A DNA stretch of 64,000 nt from Chryseobacterium piperi (GTDB taxonomy: Bacteria > Bacteroidota > Bacteroidia > Flavobacteriales > Weeksellaceae), in assembly GCF_002285635.2 (NCBI RefSeq), contig NZ_CP023049.2, positions 1,302,001 to 1,366,000 on the forward strand, read 5' to 3'. Below the pieces are notes generated by a model that saw only the letters and a list, made by a program, of their open reading frames with translations, did not search any database and was not told where the DNA came from. Shown piece by piece: positions 16,870 through 25,692 of this stretch (the stretch's first letter is position 1; the number at the start of each line of letters is the position of its first letter). Both the position numbers and the translations under genes were made by a program.

Positions 16870-18033
16870 TTATTTCAGGTATTCGTTTTTATCCAATCTG
16901 AAAGCCATTATATTTCCGGCTCGTTTTACTTTTACTTCAATCGTTTTATACTCCCTTTCTACCCTATTAACCATATAATGACAGGCTGATTTATTATTCA
17001 GGTGATCCAGATCTACATCATTAATGCTTATAATAGAATCTCCGATCTCAAGAGGAAGACTTCCTCCTTTAAACACAAATGCCACCATAGGTTTTGCATT
17101 AATAAACCGATACCCAAAACCAAATGATTCCAGTTTGGAAGGATCATTTGAAAGGCGCTTCATATAGATTTTTTTATTCTGCCAATCCATTACAAACTGA
17201 TGATTTTTCAGAAAGGTATTACCTATCAGATTCGAACTTCCGGTCATAACAATTTCATCTGAAAAGCTTTTATTTCCCAAATTCAGTTCATTAATTCTAA
17301 AAATATACCCCGATATTGGCTTCCCTCCTCCGAATGCCCCAACAGAAGTAGATCCAAAGGTTTCTACAGCCTGCTTTACTTTCTCAGCATCATATTCACT
17401 CTCCAGAATATTAAGCCTTCCTGTAAAACCTGTATCGAAAGTAAATTTGATATTCTTATCCAAAATTTTAGCTTCTACAAAAGGGGTCTTCTGTACTTGA
17501 GGATCAAACGGAATAACCGTTTCGTAATCATCGATCTTAAAATTTGATAAATCTCTAGTAGCTTCCAGAGAGTTTGCTGAATAATTGACTCTCCAAAACA
17601 ACTTTGCCATCTGATTGGCTCCAAGAATTCCATCAATATTAAAACAGCCCAACTCTGAACTGTTTAAGTCCATCACCACTACTCCAATATTTTTAAATAC
17701 AATTCCATCTACAAGCATTTCCGGTAATTGTGTAAAAATATGTTCCTGTTTATTTTTTTGAGAATCTTTTACTTTACTTGTATATTTTTTCTTTAAATGA
17801 AGTTCGTTGTATACTGCATGAGAAATAACAGTAGGCGCGCCTGAGTCAAATAAAAAATTATATTGTGTTCCGTTGATCGTTACTTTTACAAATGGAAGCT
17901 CATTCACATAATTTAAATTAATCTTTTCGACAGAATTGACAAGTTCCGCTTCACCTGTTTCAAAGAAACGTCTTCCCTGTGCAGAAGCAATGATTAAGAA
18001 TAATAAAAATACCAGGGATGAAATCTTCTTCAT
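16870..18033 (-). CDS. Secreted retropepsin-like aspartyl protease with PDZ domain
   Basis: A 387-residue protein with signal MKKISSLVFLLFLIIASAQG. Two retropepsin-like halves are visible, with active-site-type triads FDSGAPT (Asp63) and FDTGFTGR (about 199-206). A C-terminal PDZ-like domain follows (about 305-387; SLPLEIGDSIISINDVDL). This architecture, a clan AA protease fused to PDZ, is common in Bacteroidota. Expected to be periplasmic or exported; substrate unknown. No close operon partner. Confidence 0.85.
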   Translation of the reverse strand: MKKISSLVFLLFLIIASAQGRRFFETGEAELVNSVEKINLNYVNELPFVKVTINGTQYNFLFDSGAPTVISHAVYNELHLKKKYTSKVKDSQKNKQEHIFTQLPEMLVDGIVFKNIGVVVMDLNSSELGCFNIDGILGANQMAKLFWRVNYSANSLEATRDLSNFKIDDYETVIPFDPQVQKTPFVEAKILDKNIKFTFDTGFTGRLNILESEYDAEKVKQAVETFGSTSVGAFGGGKPISGYIFRINELNLGNKSFSDEIVMTGSSNLIGNTFLKNHQFVMDWQNKKIYMKRLSNDPSKLESFGFGYRFINAKPMVAFVFKGGSLPLEIGDSIISINDVDLDHLNNKSACHYMVNRVEREYKTIEVKVKRAGNIMAFRLDKNEYLK

Positions 18034-18200
18034 GAATTTATTTTGAGCTAAAATAGGAATTTTTAAGATGGAGTGAGAATAAATAACTTATCCCCAATCG
18101 TATTAACCAGTTATAAATCTATTACGTTAGCTTTCCAGTTTTGAAAACAATACTACATAATATGTCTTTAAATTCATTTTATTCGGTATACTCAATAAAA

Positions 18201-18226
18201 AGATCCACTTCTATCGAGGTGGATCT
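18201..18226. terminator. Intrinsic terminator, likely bidirectional
   Basis: AGATCCACTT (18201-18210) pairs with AGGTGGATCT (18217-18226), with one wobble. An A-run on the left and T-rich sequence on the right serve both directions. It mainly ends the gene at 18251-18838. Confidence 0.8.
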
Positions 18227-18250
18227 TTTATTTTTTAAAAACAATTTGTT

Positions 18251-18838
18251 TTATATTTTTTCGAGAATTGCAGCTGGAAGTACTTCTTTCAATTGAGACT
18301 GGTCTGCATTTTCTAACGGAATTATACTCCAGTCATTTCCGTCTTTTGAAATCATAACGGCCTTCATCGGGCTTTTAATGGCATAATAATCTCCATTCTT
18401 AACGTACATTACGTTTTCCCTTCCATAAGTATTAACCAATTGCTCTTTTACCATGCTTCTGGTTTCTTCATTACTATGAATGGTATTCCATGCAATTGAA
18501 AACTTCATCGTAAGCATATAGTCTGTTATTGAGAAGTATTCGTGATCAATTAATTCAGGAGTCGAAATCTTATTGATTTTATAATTCTGAATGTTCAATA
18601 CCAGACTTGGATTATTATAAACCAAATTTAACACGGTAAACATTTGTTGTCTTGAAACCTTATTAACGTATTTTGGATAAATCAGACCAACTGCCTGATC
18701 CACTTTCTTAGCTTTAAGGGTTTCTATAAAAGTAGCCAGTGATGTATTGATCGTGGCTTCATAATTGGCTGGTTTCGTCTGACCATAACAGAATAGTGAA
18801 AAAAACGAAATAATTAATACAGTAAAGTGTGTTTTCAT
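18251..18838 (-). CDS. Secreted protein of unknown function
   Basis: The ATG at 18836-18838 is chosen because it gives a proper signal peptide (MKTHFTVLIISFFSLFCYGQ). An upstream ATG would place the start inside the terminator of the preceding gene. The product is 195 residues. The mature part begins TKPANYEATINTSLATFIET and looks like a small alpha+beta, NTF2-like or cystatin-like domain; I cannot name the family with confidence. Confidence 0.75.
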   Translation of the reverse strand: MKTHFTVLIISFFSLFCYGQTKPANYEATINTSLATFIETLKAKKVDQAVGLIYPKYVNKVSRQQMFTVLNLVYNNPSLVLNIQNYKINKISTPELIDHEYFSITDYMLTMKFSIAWNTIHSNEETRSMVKEQLVNTYGRENVMYVKNGDYYAIKSPMKAVMISKDGNDWSIIPLENADQSQLKEVLPAAILEKI

Positions 18839-18872
18839 TCTTAATAATTTAACTATCATATCTGATAAAAAC

Positions 18873-18900
18873 AAAAAGCCGACTTAAAAGACGGCTTTTT
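18873..18900 (-). terminator. Intrinsic terminator of the gldI-PPIase operon
   Basis: AAAAAGCCG (18873-18881) and its complement CGGCTTTTT (18892-18900) form the stem. On the minus strand a T-rich tract follows. Confidence 0.85.
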
Positions 18901-18917
18901 GTAATATCTGAATTGAA

Positions 18918-20033
18918 TTATTTAACTTTTACAAGCTCAACATCGAAGATTAGCCAGGCATTTGGTGGAATAACCCCTCCTGCACCTCTTTCTCCATAAC
19001 CCATTGATGACGGGATTAATAAAGTTGCTGTTTCACCTTCTTTTAGTAACAGGATTCCTTCATCCCATCCTTTGATCACTCTACCCATTCCGATAGGAAT
19101 ATCGATAGGCTCATTTCTTTTGAAAGAAGAATCGAATTCGGTTCCGTCTACTAATTTCCCTGCATAATGTACAGATACGTTATCTCCTGCTTTTGGAGCT
19201 TTACCATCTGTAGTTTTAGTGATTTTATAATATAAACCAGACTCAGTTTTCTGCATTCCGGCTTTTAAGTTTTCAACTAACTTTTCCTGGTTAGCTTTAA
19301 ACTCTTCTTCTTTTTTCTTTTTCTCAGCTTCTTCCTTAGCTAAATAAGCCTTGTTATTCTCCTGGATTTTAGCTTTTCCTTCCGTAAAAGTTTTTGCTGC
19401 ATCATAGTTTTTGTACTCATCTCCTTTACTGAAAACGCTTACTTTTTCAAGAACTACGTCAGTTTTAGGCTTATCCTGAGCTCCTTTTTCAACATTAGCG
19501 ATAGCATCTATCACATCATCTCCTTTTACTACTTTTCCAAAGATTGTATGTCTTCCATCTAACCATGGAGTTGCTATTTCAGTAATGAAAAACTGAGAAC
19601 CATTGGTGTTAGGTCCTGAATTTGCCATTGACAAAATACCTTTTCCTGTATGCTGAAGATCATTTTTCTCATCTTCGAATTTATATCCAGGATCTCCCAT
19701 TCCAGTCCCCTGAGGATCTCCCCCTTGAATCATGAAATCTTTGATCACTCTGTGGAAAATAGTTCCATCATAAAAAGGAACACCCTTAGCTTTAGATTTG
19801 TTATCAATTTTCCCTTCTGCAAGACCAACAAAGTTAGCTACAGTAACAGGCGATTTTTTATCTTCAAATTTAACAATCATGTTCCCCTTAGAGGTTTGAA
19901 GATTAGCATAAAGTCCGTCTTTAAGACCTTCGTAAGTTTCTTTGTCTACGTTCATTTTTTTATAAATTGGTGTACAACTCATTAGCGAAATACTTGCCGC
20001 TGCCAGAATTATATTCTTGTTAAACAATTTCAT
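18918..20033 (-). CDS. Cyclophilin-FKBP fusion peptidyl-prolyl isomerase, lipoprotein
   Basis: A 371-residue lipoprotein (MKLFNKNIILAAASISLMSC, lipobox LMSC) with two isomerase domains. A cyclophilin domain spans about residues 40-200 (FHRVIKDFMIQGGDPQGTG, SGPNTNGSQFFI). A Lys/Glu-rich helical linker follows (about 215-265). The FKBP domain covers about 275-371 (GDNVSVHYAGKLVDGTEFDS, GYGERGAGGVIPPNAWLIFD). Expected to fold envelope or exported proteins. It starts three bases after gldI's stop, so it shares that transcript. Double-domain isomerases of this type are uncommon but real in Bacteroidota. Confidence 0.93.
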   Translation of the reverse strand: MKLFNKNIILAAASISLMSCTPIYKKMNVDKETYEGLKDGLYANLQTSKGNMIVKFEDKKSPVTVANFVGLAEGKIDNKSKAKGVPFYDGTIFHRVIKDFMIQGGDPQGTGMGDPGYKFEDEKNDLQHTGKGILSMANSGPNTNGSQFFITEIATPWLDGRHTIFGKVVKGDDVIDAIANVEKGAQDKPKTDVVLEKVSVFSKGDEYKNYDAAKTFTEGKAKIQENNKAYLAKEEAEKKKKEEEFKANQEKLVENLKAGMQKTESGLYYKITKTTDGKAPKAGDNVSVHYAGKLVDGTEFDSSFKRNEPIDIPIGMGRVIKGWDEGILLLKEGETATLLIPSSMGYGERGAGGVIPPNAWLIFDVELVKVK

Positions 20034-20036
20034 TAT

Positions 20037-20546
20037 TTATAGCGCTTTTAATTTTATGATTAAAGGAATGTCGTTCTCTATTTTTTTCTCGTCTCCATAA
20101 GTGCCGTATGCAAGAGAAGATGGAACCAAAATCGTAACTTCCTCACCATTATGTATAAAACGCAAAGCATTTTCTACCGCTTTTAATTCATCAAAGTGAC
20201 CAAATTTGGCATCTCTTCTTTCAATAGGCTGATCATAAATCTTGGTCTGATCAAAGTCGTAAAGGTCATAAGAGTATGAAATCAGGGAGTTATCCGGTCT
20301 TCTTTCTCTTTTGTCAAAACCCTCAGTATTCACCCAATAATTAAGCTGTGTCGGATAAAATTTTACGGGTTGTCCGTTGATCCACTCCTGAATATGCATT
20401 CTTTCCGACGCATTAAGATTTTTCATTCTCGTTTTCGAGATATCCAGATCTTTTTGGTCTAAAACACCTCCTAAAGGGGGATGAGCCGGTGTATTCCTGT
20501 TACAGCTTAACAAGCCTAATACTGATATGAAGAGTATTTTTTTCAT
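20037..20546 (-). CDS. gldI: GldI-like FKBP-type peptidyl-prolyl isomerase lipoprotein
   Basis: The start at 20546 gives a lipoprotein signal (MKKILFISVLGLLSC); the open frame extends 9 codons further upstream without a better signal. The product is 169 residues, close to F. johnsoniae GldI (about 180). The C-terminal FKBP half is recognisable (ALRFIHNGEEVTILVPSSLA) but shorter than a canonical FKBP. GldI is needed for gliding motility and type IX secretion in F. johnsoniae (family knowledge). Assignment to GldI rather than another FKBP lipoprotein rests on length, the N-terminal region and pairing with the next PPIase. Confidence 0.8.
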   Translation of the reverse strand: MKKILFISVLGLLSCNRNTPAHPPLGGVLDQKDLDISKTRMKNLNASERMHIQEWINGQPVKFYPTQLNYWVNTEGFDKRERRPDNSLISYSYDLYDFDQTKIYDQPIERRDAKFGHFDELKAVENALRFIHNGEEVTILVPSSLAYGTYGDEKKIENDIPLIIKLKAL

Positions 20547-20590
20547 AAACTTTTGCGAAAATAAGCATTTCACAGGATATAAAAAATAAA

Positions 20591-20615
20591 AAAAGCCAAG
20601 AATATCCTGGCTTTT
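20591..20615 (-). terminator. Intrinsic terminator of ilvE
   Basis: AAAAGCCA (20591-20598) pairs with TGGCTTTT (20608-20615); on the minus strand a T-rich tract follows. Confidence 0.8.
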
Positions 20616-20636
20616 ATATAAATTATATAGTAGAAA

Positions 20637-21710
20637 TTAAACTGTTTCCAATACGTTTTTCTCTATCAATACTCTCCATCCGAAAGAATCATCTGAAAGA
20701 TTAGTCTGTAAATTAACTAAATCACTTTTAAGAAGTGCGGCATAGCTTTCTTCGTCAGACAGTTTAGGCAATACCAGTTTTTCACCGTTAAATCCTAATG
20801 CCTGGAAAACAGTAGTAACTACCGCTGTTCCTACTCCCCAAACTTCTTTTAATGTTCCGTTTTTCTGAGCCTCTACCACTGTTTTAACTGCGATAGGTTC
20901 TACTTTTACTTCAATTCCTCTTTTCTTAGCCAATTGAATAAAGCTATCTCTTGTTACCCCGTCTAGAATCTTTTCAGAAGTCGGAGGTGTATAAATGGTA
21001 TCATTAATTCTAACGAAAACGTTCATTGTCCCACTTTCCTCGAAATATTCATGAGTAGCATCATCAGTCCAGATAATCTGCTCATATCCTTCTTCCATTG
21101 CCAATTGTGTAGGATAAAAAGATGCAGCATAATTTCCTGCAGCTTTAGCTGAACCTACCCCACCGTTAGCCGCTCTTGAATAATGATCAGAAATCTTTAC
21201 AGATACCGGCTCTGTATAATAGCTTTTTGCCGGAGTTGCTACAATAGCAAACATATACTTTTCAGAAACTCTTGCTTTTAATGCTTCTTCAGTAGCAAAA
21301 ATCAAAGGTCTGATATATAATGAATTTCCTTCTCCTTGAGGAATCCAGTCTCTGTCGATATCTACCAACGCCTTTAGACCATCTAAAAACATTTCTTCCG
21401 TTACCTCAGGCATAGCAAGACGCTTAGCCGATTTATTGATACGTTCAAAATTCTTTTCAGGCCTGAAAAGGAAAACTTGACCATCCTTGTCTTTATAAGC
21501 TTTCATTCCCTCGAAACAAGCCTGTCCGTAGTTTACACCCATCATTGCTGGCGTAAATGCCAAAGGACCGTAAGGTACCAATTTTACTTCCCCCCATTTC
21601 CCGTTCTCATACTCACATATCACCATATGATCTATGAAAGTATTTCCGAATGAGAAATTGTTTGGGTCGAATGTAGAAATTCTGGAGTTTTCAGTTTTTT
21701 GAATTATCAT
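20637..21710 (-). CDS. ilvE: Branched-chain amino acid aminotransferase
   Basis: A 357-residue class IV aminotransferase of the length typical for the long BCAT type. It has YGQACFEGMKAYKDKDGQVF (about 60-79), YIRPLIFATEEALK, the PLP-lysine region VGSAKAAGNYAAS (about 178-190), and FEESGTMNVFVRI near residue 228. It interconverts Leu/Ile/Val with their 2-oxoacids using 2-oxoglutarate. Single-gene unit with its own promoter and terminator. Confidence 0.96.
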   Translation of the reverse strand: MIIQKTENSRISTFDPNNFSFGNTFIDHMVICEYENGKWGEVKLVPYGPLAFTPAMMGVNYGQACFEGMKAYKDKDGQVFLFRPEKNFERINKSAKRLAMPEVTEEMFLDGLKALVDIDRDWIPQGEGNSLYIRPLIFATEEALKARVSEKYMFAIVATPAKSYYTEPVSVKISDHYSRAANGGVGSAKAAGNYAASFYPTQLAMEEGYEQIIWTDDATHEYFEESGTMNVFVRINDTIYTPPTSEKILDGVTRDSFIQLAKKRGIEVKVEPIAVKTVVEAQKNGTLKEVWGVGTAVVTTVFQALGFNGEKLVLPKLSDEESYAALLKSDLVNLQTNLSDDSFGWRVLIEKNVLETV

Positions 21711-21735
21711 TTCTAAAATTTTTTATGATGTTCTA

Positions 21736-21743
21736 CAAATTTA
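21736..21743 (-). promoter_or_regulatory. -7 promoter element (TAAATTTG) of ilvE
   Basis: Exact TAnnTTTG match on the minus strand, 26-33 bases before the ilvE ATG. Confidence 0.6.
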
Positions 21744-21774
21744 ACATAATTTTCTAAATATAAAAATTTTAGAC

Positions 21775-21782
21775 TAAATTTG
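21775..21782 (+). promoter_or_regulatory. -7 promoter element (TAAATTTG) of mnmD
   Basis: Exact TAnnTTTG match. Its final TTG is also the first possible start codon of the mnmD frame, so the true start must be downstream and the mRNA nearly leaderless. Confidence 0.55.
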
Positions 21783-21794
21783 ACAAAAAAAAGC

Positions 21795-22469
21795 TTGAAA
21801 AGAGAAATTAAGACCACCAACGACGGCAGTAAAACATTGTTTATCAATGAATTAAACGAAAACTACCACTCTCACCACGGAGCCTTACAGGAAGCAGAAC
21901 ATGTGTTTATCAAAAATGGACTAATTTTGATAAATGATTATGAAATTAATATTTTAGAACTCGGATTTGGGACAGGTTTGAATGTTTTAGTTACAATTAA
22001 TGAATATTTAAAAACTGACAAAAATCATGTTATTAATTATTTTTCACTGGAAAAATATCCCATAAATGAATCAGAAATTAACGATTTAGCCTACTATGAA
22101 CTTTTTAGTAACCCAGAATTCAAAGAAATTTATCAAAAAATTCATAAAGCAGATTGGGGAAAACCCACCGAAATAGTTAAAAGATTTAATCTAAAAAAGA
22201 TAGAATGCGATTTTTTTCAATTAAAAAACATTGATTTACCTAAAATTAATCTAGTTTACTATGATTGCTTCGGTGCAAGGGTTCAGCCGGACCTGTGGGA
22301 AAAACCTCTGTTTGAGATGGTTTCTGAGAAAATGAATGTTAACGGATTATTAACAACTTATTCTTCTAAAGGAAGCGTAAGGAGAATTCTTCAGGAATTG
22401 AATTTCAAAGTAGAAAAGAAGCAGGGACCTCCGGGAAAAAGAGAAATGTTGAATGCCATAAAGATGTAA
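21795..22469 (+). CDS. mnmD: MnmD-like tRNA wobble-uridine methyltransferase
   Basis: A SAM-dependent methyltransferase of about 225 residues that resembles the methyltransferase half of MnmC without the FAD domain, i.e. the stand-alone MnmD type. It methylates 5-aminomethyl-2-thiouridine-34 (family knowledge). Motifs: LELGFGTGLNVL (SAM site, about residue 55-66), VYYDCFGARVQPDLW, and the C-terminal KKQGPPGKREMLNA typical of MnmC/MnmD. The start is set at the TTG at 21795, because the frame's earlier TTG at 21780 overlaps the promoter; no ATG lies near. Confidence 0.88.
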   Translation: MKREIKTTNDGSKTLFINELNENYHSHHGALQEAEHVFIKNGLILINDYEINILELGFGTGLNVLVTINEYLKTDKNHVINYFSLEKYPINESEINDLAYYELFSNPEFKEIYQKIHKADWGKPTEIVKRFNLKKIECDFFQLKNIDLPKINLVYYDCFGARVQPDLWEKPLFEMVSEKMNVNGLLTTYSSKGSVRRILQELNFKVEKKQGPPGKREMLNAIKM

Positions 22470-22502
22470 TACAGATTATAGGGATTAGGTTGCAGGACCA
22501 AC

Positions 22503-22613
22503 AATGAGTAATGGGCAATGATAATGAGTAATAGGTAATAGTTAATAGGCAATTACCAATGATTTACTGTCTCTAGCTTCTAACTTCCAGCCTCCAGCTT
22601 CCAACTTCTCACA
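22503..22613. repeat. Heptad-periodic intergenic repeat, mnmD-Nudix
   Basis: About nine degenerate 7-base units of AATGAGT type (22503-22564, with one 6-base slip) are followed by six units of TCTAACT/TCCAGCT type (22572-22613). The 7-base phase rules out coding. Same style as the gaps at 8605, 24922 and 33027. Confidence 0.65.
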
Positions 22614-22647
22614 AAATTCCTTAATTTAGCTATACAAAATATTATAT

Positions 22648-23064
22648 ATGATAGACAAGATGAACATCAGGGTGTATGCCTGTGCTGTAAAAGATAAAAA
22701 AGTTCTAACATTATTTGAAGAATACGCAGGAGATCATTTAATGAAATTTCCGGGAGGAGGATTAGAATATGGAGAAGGTTTACTGGAATGTTTACATAGG
22801 GAATTTGATGAAGAGCTTAATGTAAAAGTAGATGTAGTAGAACATCTGTATACTCAGGAGAATTTTTTGGTTTCACGCTTTAGAGAAAATGAGCAGTTGC
22901 TTACCATATATTATACAGTCAATATTATCAACGAAGAAGATTTTCTGATCCTTGATCCCTGCATTGAAAAAACGGAATGGATTCCTATTGATCAACCAGG
23001 CAATCCCTTTCCTTTACCCGTAGATCAGATTGTATTTGAAAAACTAAAAGAAAAATACCTGTAA
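22648..23064 (+). CDS. Nudix hydrolase
   Basis: A 138-residue Nudix protein. The Nudix box is visible as GGLEYGEGLLECLHREFDEE plus L (about residues 33-53), with the Glu residues that bind Mg. It hydrolyses a nucleoside diphosphate linked to some moiety X; the substrate cannot be told. Start ATG at 22648, with an alternative in-frame ATG at 22660. The stop codon lies inside the terminator stem. Confidence 0.9.
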   Translation: MIDKMNIRVYACAVKDKKVLTLFEEYAGDHLMKFPGGGLEYGEGLLECLHREFDEELNVKVDVVEHLYTQENFLVSRFRENEQLLTIYYTVNIINEEDFLILDPCIEKTEWIPIDQPGNPFPLPVDQIVFEKLKEKYL

Positions 23065-23085
23065 CATTGTTACAGGTATTTTTTA
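23051..23085 (+). terminator. Intrinsic terminator overlapping the Nudix stop codon
   Basis: AATACCTGTAAC (23054-23065) and its exact complement (23069-23080) with a 3-base loop, followed by a T-run. Confidence 0.9.
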
Positions 23086-23088
23086 TTA

Positions 23089-23793
23089 TTATTTTTTTAC
23101 TTTAAAATCATGTGCCCCCGGATAAGGTTGTAGATATCCTGAATTCCAATTAGATTGTAACAATGATTCTATAAATTCGTCAGTTCTGTTTTTATAAGGA
23201 TCATATTGATCTTTGAGATCTATATTAGCCATTTTTCCTTTTACGTTCCACCAGAAAGCGCTCCAGCCTCCTCTTAATTCCTTGATGATTTCATACACAT
23301 TCTTTCCTGTTGCTCTGTTCATCAATTTGGCAAAGACCTGCCCTTCTGTAGTTGTAAGATCCCGCAATTGCTTTTCATATTGGTCCGCCAATATATTCTG
23401 CCGTTCTCTCACATATTTTCTTTTAGCCTTACTATCGAGATTTGTCATTTCTGACTGAATATCTCTGTATTGTTGTAAGGCAGCTACAAATAAAGGATAT
23501 ACCCTGTACAATTTCTTATTAAGGAAATAGTAATAATTTCTGTCCAGTTGGTTATTGAATTTGGGTTTATTGAGCAATATCAGCTCATCCATCACAACGA
23601 CAGTCTCTCCATTAATCTCATAGAATTTGGCTTTCTGCCGTTCATCATAGTAATATTTATTTCCAAATTCATCTACTTTTAGCTCCTCTGGAGGGTACTG
23701 GCTCAAAGGTTTAGCAATGATAGAATCTGTTTGTCCAAAAATACTGATCCCAAAAAAGAAAAGAAAAAGACAAAAAATCTTACTAAAATTCAT
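23089..23793 (-). CDS. DUF4294 family exported protein
   Basis: The ATG at 23791-23793 gives a signal peptide (MNFSKIFCLFLFFFGISIFG); the frame extends 12 codons upstream without support. The product is 234 residues. The segment VDEFGNKYYYDERQKAKFYE and the DRNYYYFLNKKLYRVYPLF part match what I know as DUF4294, a Bacteroidota-restricted family of unknown role. Divergent from the M42 gene. Confidence 0.8.
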   Translation of the reverse strand: MNFSKIFCLFLFFFGISIFGQTDSIIAKPLSQYPPEELKVDEFGNKYYYDERQKAKFYEINGETVVVMDELILLNKPKFNNQLDRNYYYFLNKKLYRVYPLFVAALQQYRDIQSEMTNLDSKAKRKYVRERQNILADQYEKQLRDLTTTEGQVFAKLMNRATGKNVYEIIKELRGGWSAFWWNVKGKMANIDLKDQYDPYKNRTDEFIESLLQSNWNSGYLQPYPGAHDFKVKK

Positions 23794-23844
23794 TATTTTT
23801 ACGCGTATTAGAACAAAAATTAAACGCAAAAATCATTCCTTTTT

Positions 23845-24921
23845 ATGAAATTTGAAAAGAAATCTTTAAAATTTTTAGAAAAATACTTAAATACGTCATC
23901 TCCTACCGGATATGAGCATAAAGGACAGGAAGTCTGGATGGATTATATCAGACCTTATGTAGACAAAATTGAAGTAGATCATTATGGAACCTGTTATGGA
24001 ATCATCAATCCCGATGCAGAGTTCAAAGTGGTTATCGAAGCACATGCTGATGAAATTTCATGGTATGTCAATTACATTACAGATGACGGGCTTATTTACG
24101 TCATCAGAAATGGAGGCTCTGACCAGACTATTGCCCCTTCGAAAGTAGTTCACATCCATGGAGAAAACGGAATTGTAAAAGGGGTTTTCGGATGGCCGGC
24201 AATTCATACAAGAAGTAGTAACCAAAATGAGCCTATTCCAAAAATTGAAAATATATTCATTGATTGTGGAGCAACAACTAAGAAAGAGGTTGAAGAGATG
24301 GGAATTTATGTCGGATGTATGATCACCTACCCTGACGAATTCTTTGAAATGAACGATCGCTATTTCGTTTGCAGAGCACTTGACAACAGAATCGGAGGAT
24401 TTATGATCGCTGAAGTAGCAAGACTTTTAAAAGAGAATAAAAAGACAATCCCTTTTGGTTTGTATATTACCAATTCCGTTCAGGAAGAGGTAGGTTTATA
24501 TGGTGCAGACATGATTGCGGATACCATCAAGCCCAATATCGCCATTGTAACAGATGTTACTCATGACACTACCACCCCAATGATCGAAAAGAAAAAAGAA
24601 GGAGATCAAAAATGTGGGGACGGACCGGTTATTTTCTTTGCACCAAGTGTTCACCATACTATCAGAGAGCTCATTATAGATACAGCAAAATCTAAAAAAA
24701 TCCCTTTCCAGAGAGCCGCAGCCAGCAGAGCAACGGGAACCGATACGGATGCCTTTGCACATTCTAATGGCGGGGTTCCAAGTGCCTTAATTTCATTACC
24801 TTTGCGATACATGCACACAACGGTTGAAATGGTTTCAAAAGAAGATGTAGGAAATGTAATTTCATTGATCTATGAAACTGTTTTGAAAATAAAACCGGAA
24901 ATGAAATTGAAATATCATTAA
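23845..24921 (+). CDS. M42 family glutamyl aminopeptidase-type metallopeptidase
   Basis: A 358-residue M42 (FrvX/PepA-type) di-zinc aminopeptidase. Ligands and catalytic residues are visible in EAHADEISW (His/Asp), ALDNRIGGF, QEEVGLYGA (catalytic and ligand Glu), TDVTHDTT and the late HTTVEMVS His. It is expected to form a large cytosolic dodecamer cleaving N-terminal residues from peptides (family knowledge). Upstream it is divergent from DUF4294; downstream is a heptad-repeat gap. Confidence 0.93.
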   Translation: MKFEKKSLKFLEKYLNTSSPTGYEHKGQEVWMDYIRPYVDKIEVDHYGTCYGIINPDAEFKVVIEAHADEISWYVNYITDDGLIYVIRNGGSDQTIAPSKVVHIHGENGIVKGVFGWPAIHTRSSNQNEPIPKIENIFIDCGATTKKEVEEMGIYVGCMITYPDEFFEMNDRYFVCRALDNRIGGFMIAEVARLLKENKKTIPFGLYITNSVQEEVGLYGADMIADTIKPNIAIVTDVTHDTTTPMIEKKKEGDQKCGDGPVIFFAPSVHHTIRELIIDTAKSKKIPFQRAAASRATGTDTDAFAHSNGGVPSALISLPLRYMHTTVEMVSKEDVGNVISLIYETVLKIKPEMKLKYH

Positions 24922-24929
24922 TAGACATA

Positions 24930-24998
24930 AGATTCAAGAATCGAGAAACAAGATTTTGCAATCAAAAATATCTTGAATCTCGGCTCTTGAATCTAAAT
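24930..24998. repeat. Heptad-periodic inverted repeat, M42-rpe
   Basis: Four AGATTCA-type 7-mers (24930-24957) are followed after a 13-base spacer by four TCTTGAA-type 7-mers (24971-24998). The arms 24930-24946 and 24978-24994 are complementary with two mismatches, so it can form a long hairpin. Confidence 0.7.
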
Positions 24999-25015
24999 AT
25001 AATATAAAAGTAAAA

Positions 25016-25666
25016 ATGAAAACGAAGCTTATTGCTCCTTCCCTTTTATCCGCAGACTTTGGGAATCTGCAAAGAGATATTGAAATGTTGAACAATTCTC
25101 AGGCCGACTGGTTGCATGTAGATGTCATGGACGGAAGGTTTGTTCCTAACATCTCATTTGGTTTTCCTGTGATGAAAACTGTTCAGCAGCATGCTAAAAA
25201 GTTCGTAGACGTTCATTTAATGATCGTGGAGCCGGAAAAGTATGTTGAAGAATTTATTAATCACGGTGCAGATTTGGTTTCCGTTCATTATGAAGCTTGC
25301 ACTCACTTGCACAGAACCATCCATCATATCCAGAGCCTTGGAGCAAAAGCAGGAGTTGTTCTTAATCCTTCTACTCCGGTATTAATGCTTGAAGATATTA
25401 TTACTGATGTAGATCTGGTATTATTAATGAGTGTAAACCCAGGATTCGGAGGACAGAAATTTATTGAGAATACTTATAAAAAGATCGCTGAAACTAAAGA
25501 TTTAATTTTAAGTAATAATTCTACTGCGCTTATTGAAGTGGATGGTGGCGTTAATCTCGATAATGCTTCTAAATTATTTGAAGCAGGAGCTGATGTTCTG
25601 GTAGCAGGAAATGCTGTTTTCTCTTCTGAAAGCCCTGAAAGAACCATTGAACTTTTAAAAATTTAA
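25016..25666 (+). CDS. rpe: Ribulose-phosphate 3-epimerase
   Basis: A 216-residue TIM-barrel protein of standard Rpe length. Signatures: IAPSLLSADFGNL near the N-terminus, HVDVMDGRFVPN (about 34-45), VNPGFGGQKF (about 141-150) and IEVDGGVN (about 173-180). It interconverts ribulose-5-P and xylulose-5-P in the pentose phosphate pathway. Confidence 0.97.
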   Translation: MKTKLIAPSLLSADFGNLQRDIEMLNNSQADWLHVDVMDGRFVPNISFGFPVMKTVQQHAKKFVDVHLMIVEPEKYVEEFINHGADLVSVHYEACTHLHRTIHHIQSLGAKAGVVLNPSTPVLMLEDIITDVDLVLLMSVNPGFGGQKFIENTYKKIAETKDLILSNNSTALIEVDGGVNLDNASKLFEAGADVLVAGNAVFSSESPERTIELLKI

Positions 25667-25692
25667 ATAATTAAATATTTAATATCATATGA

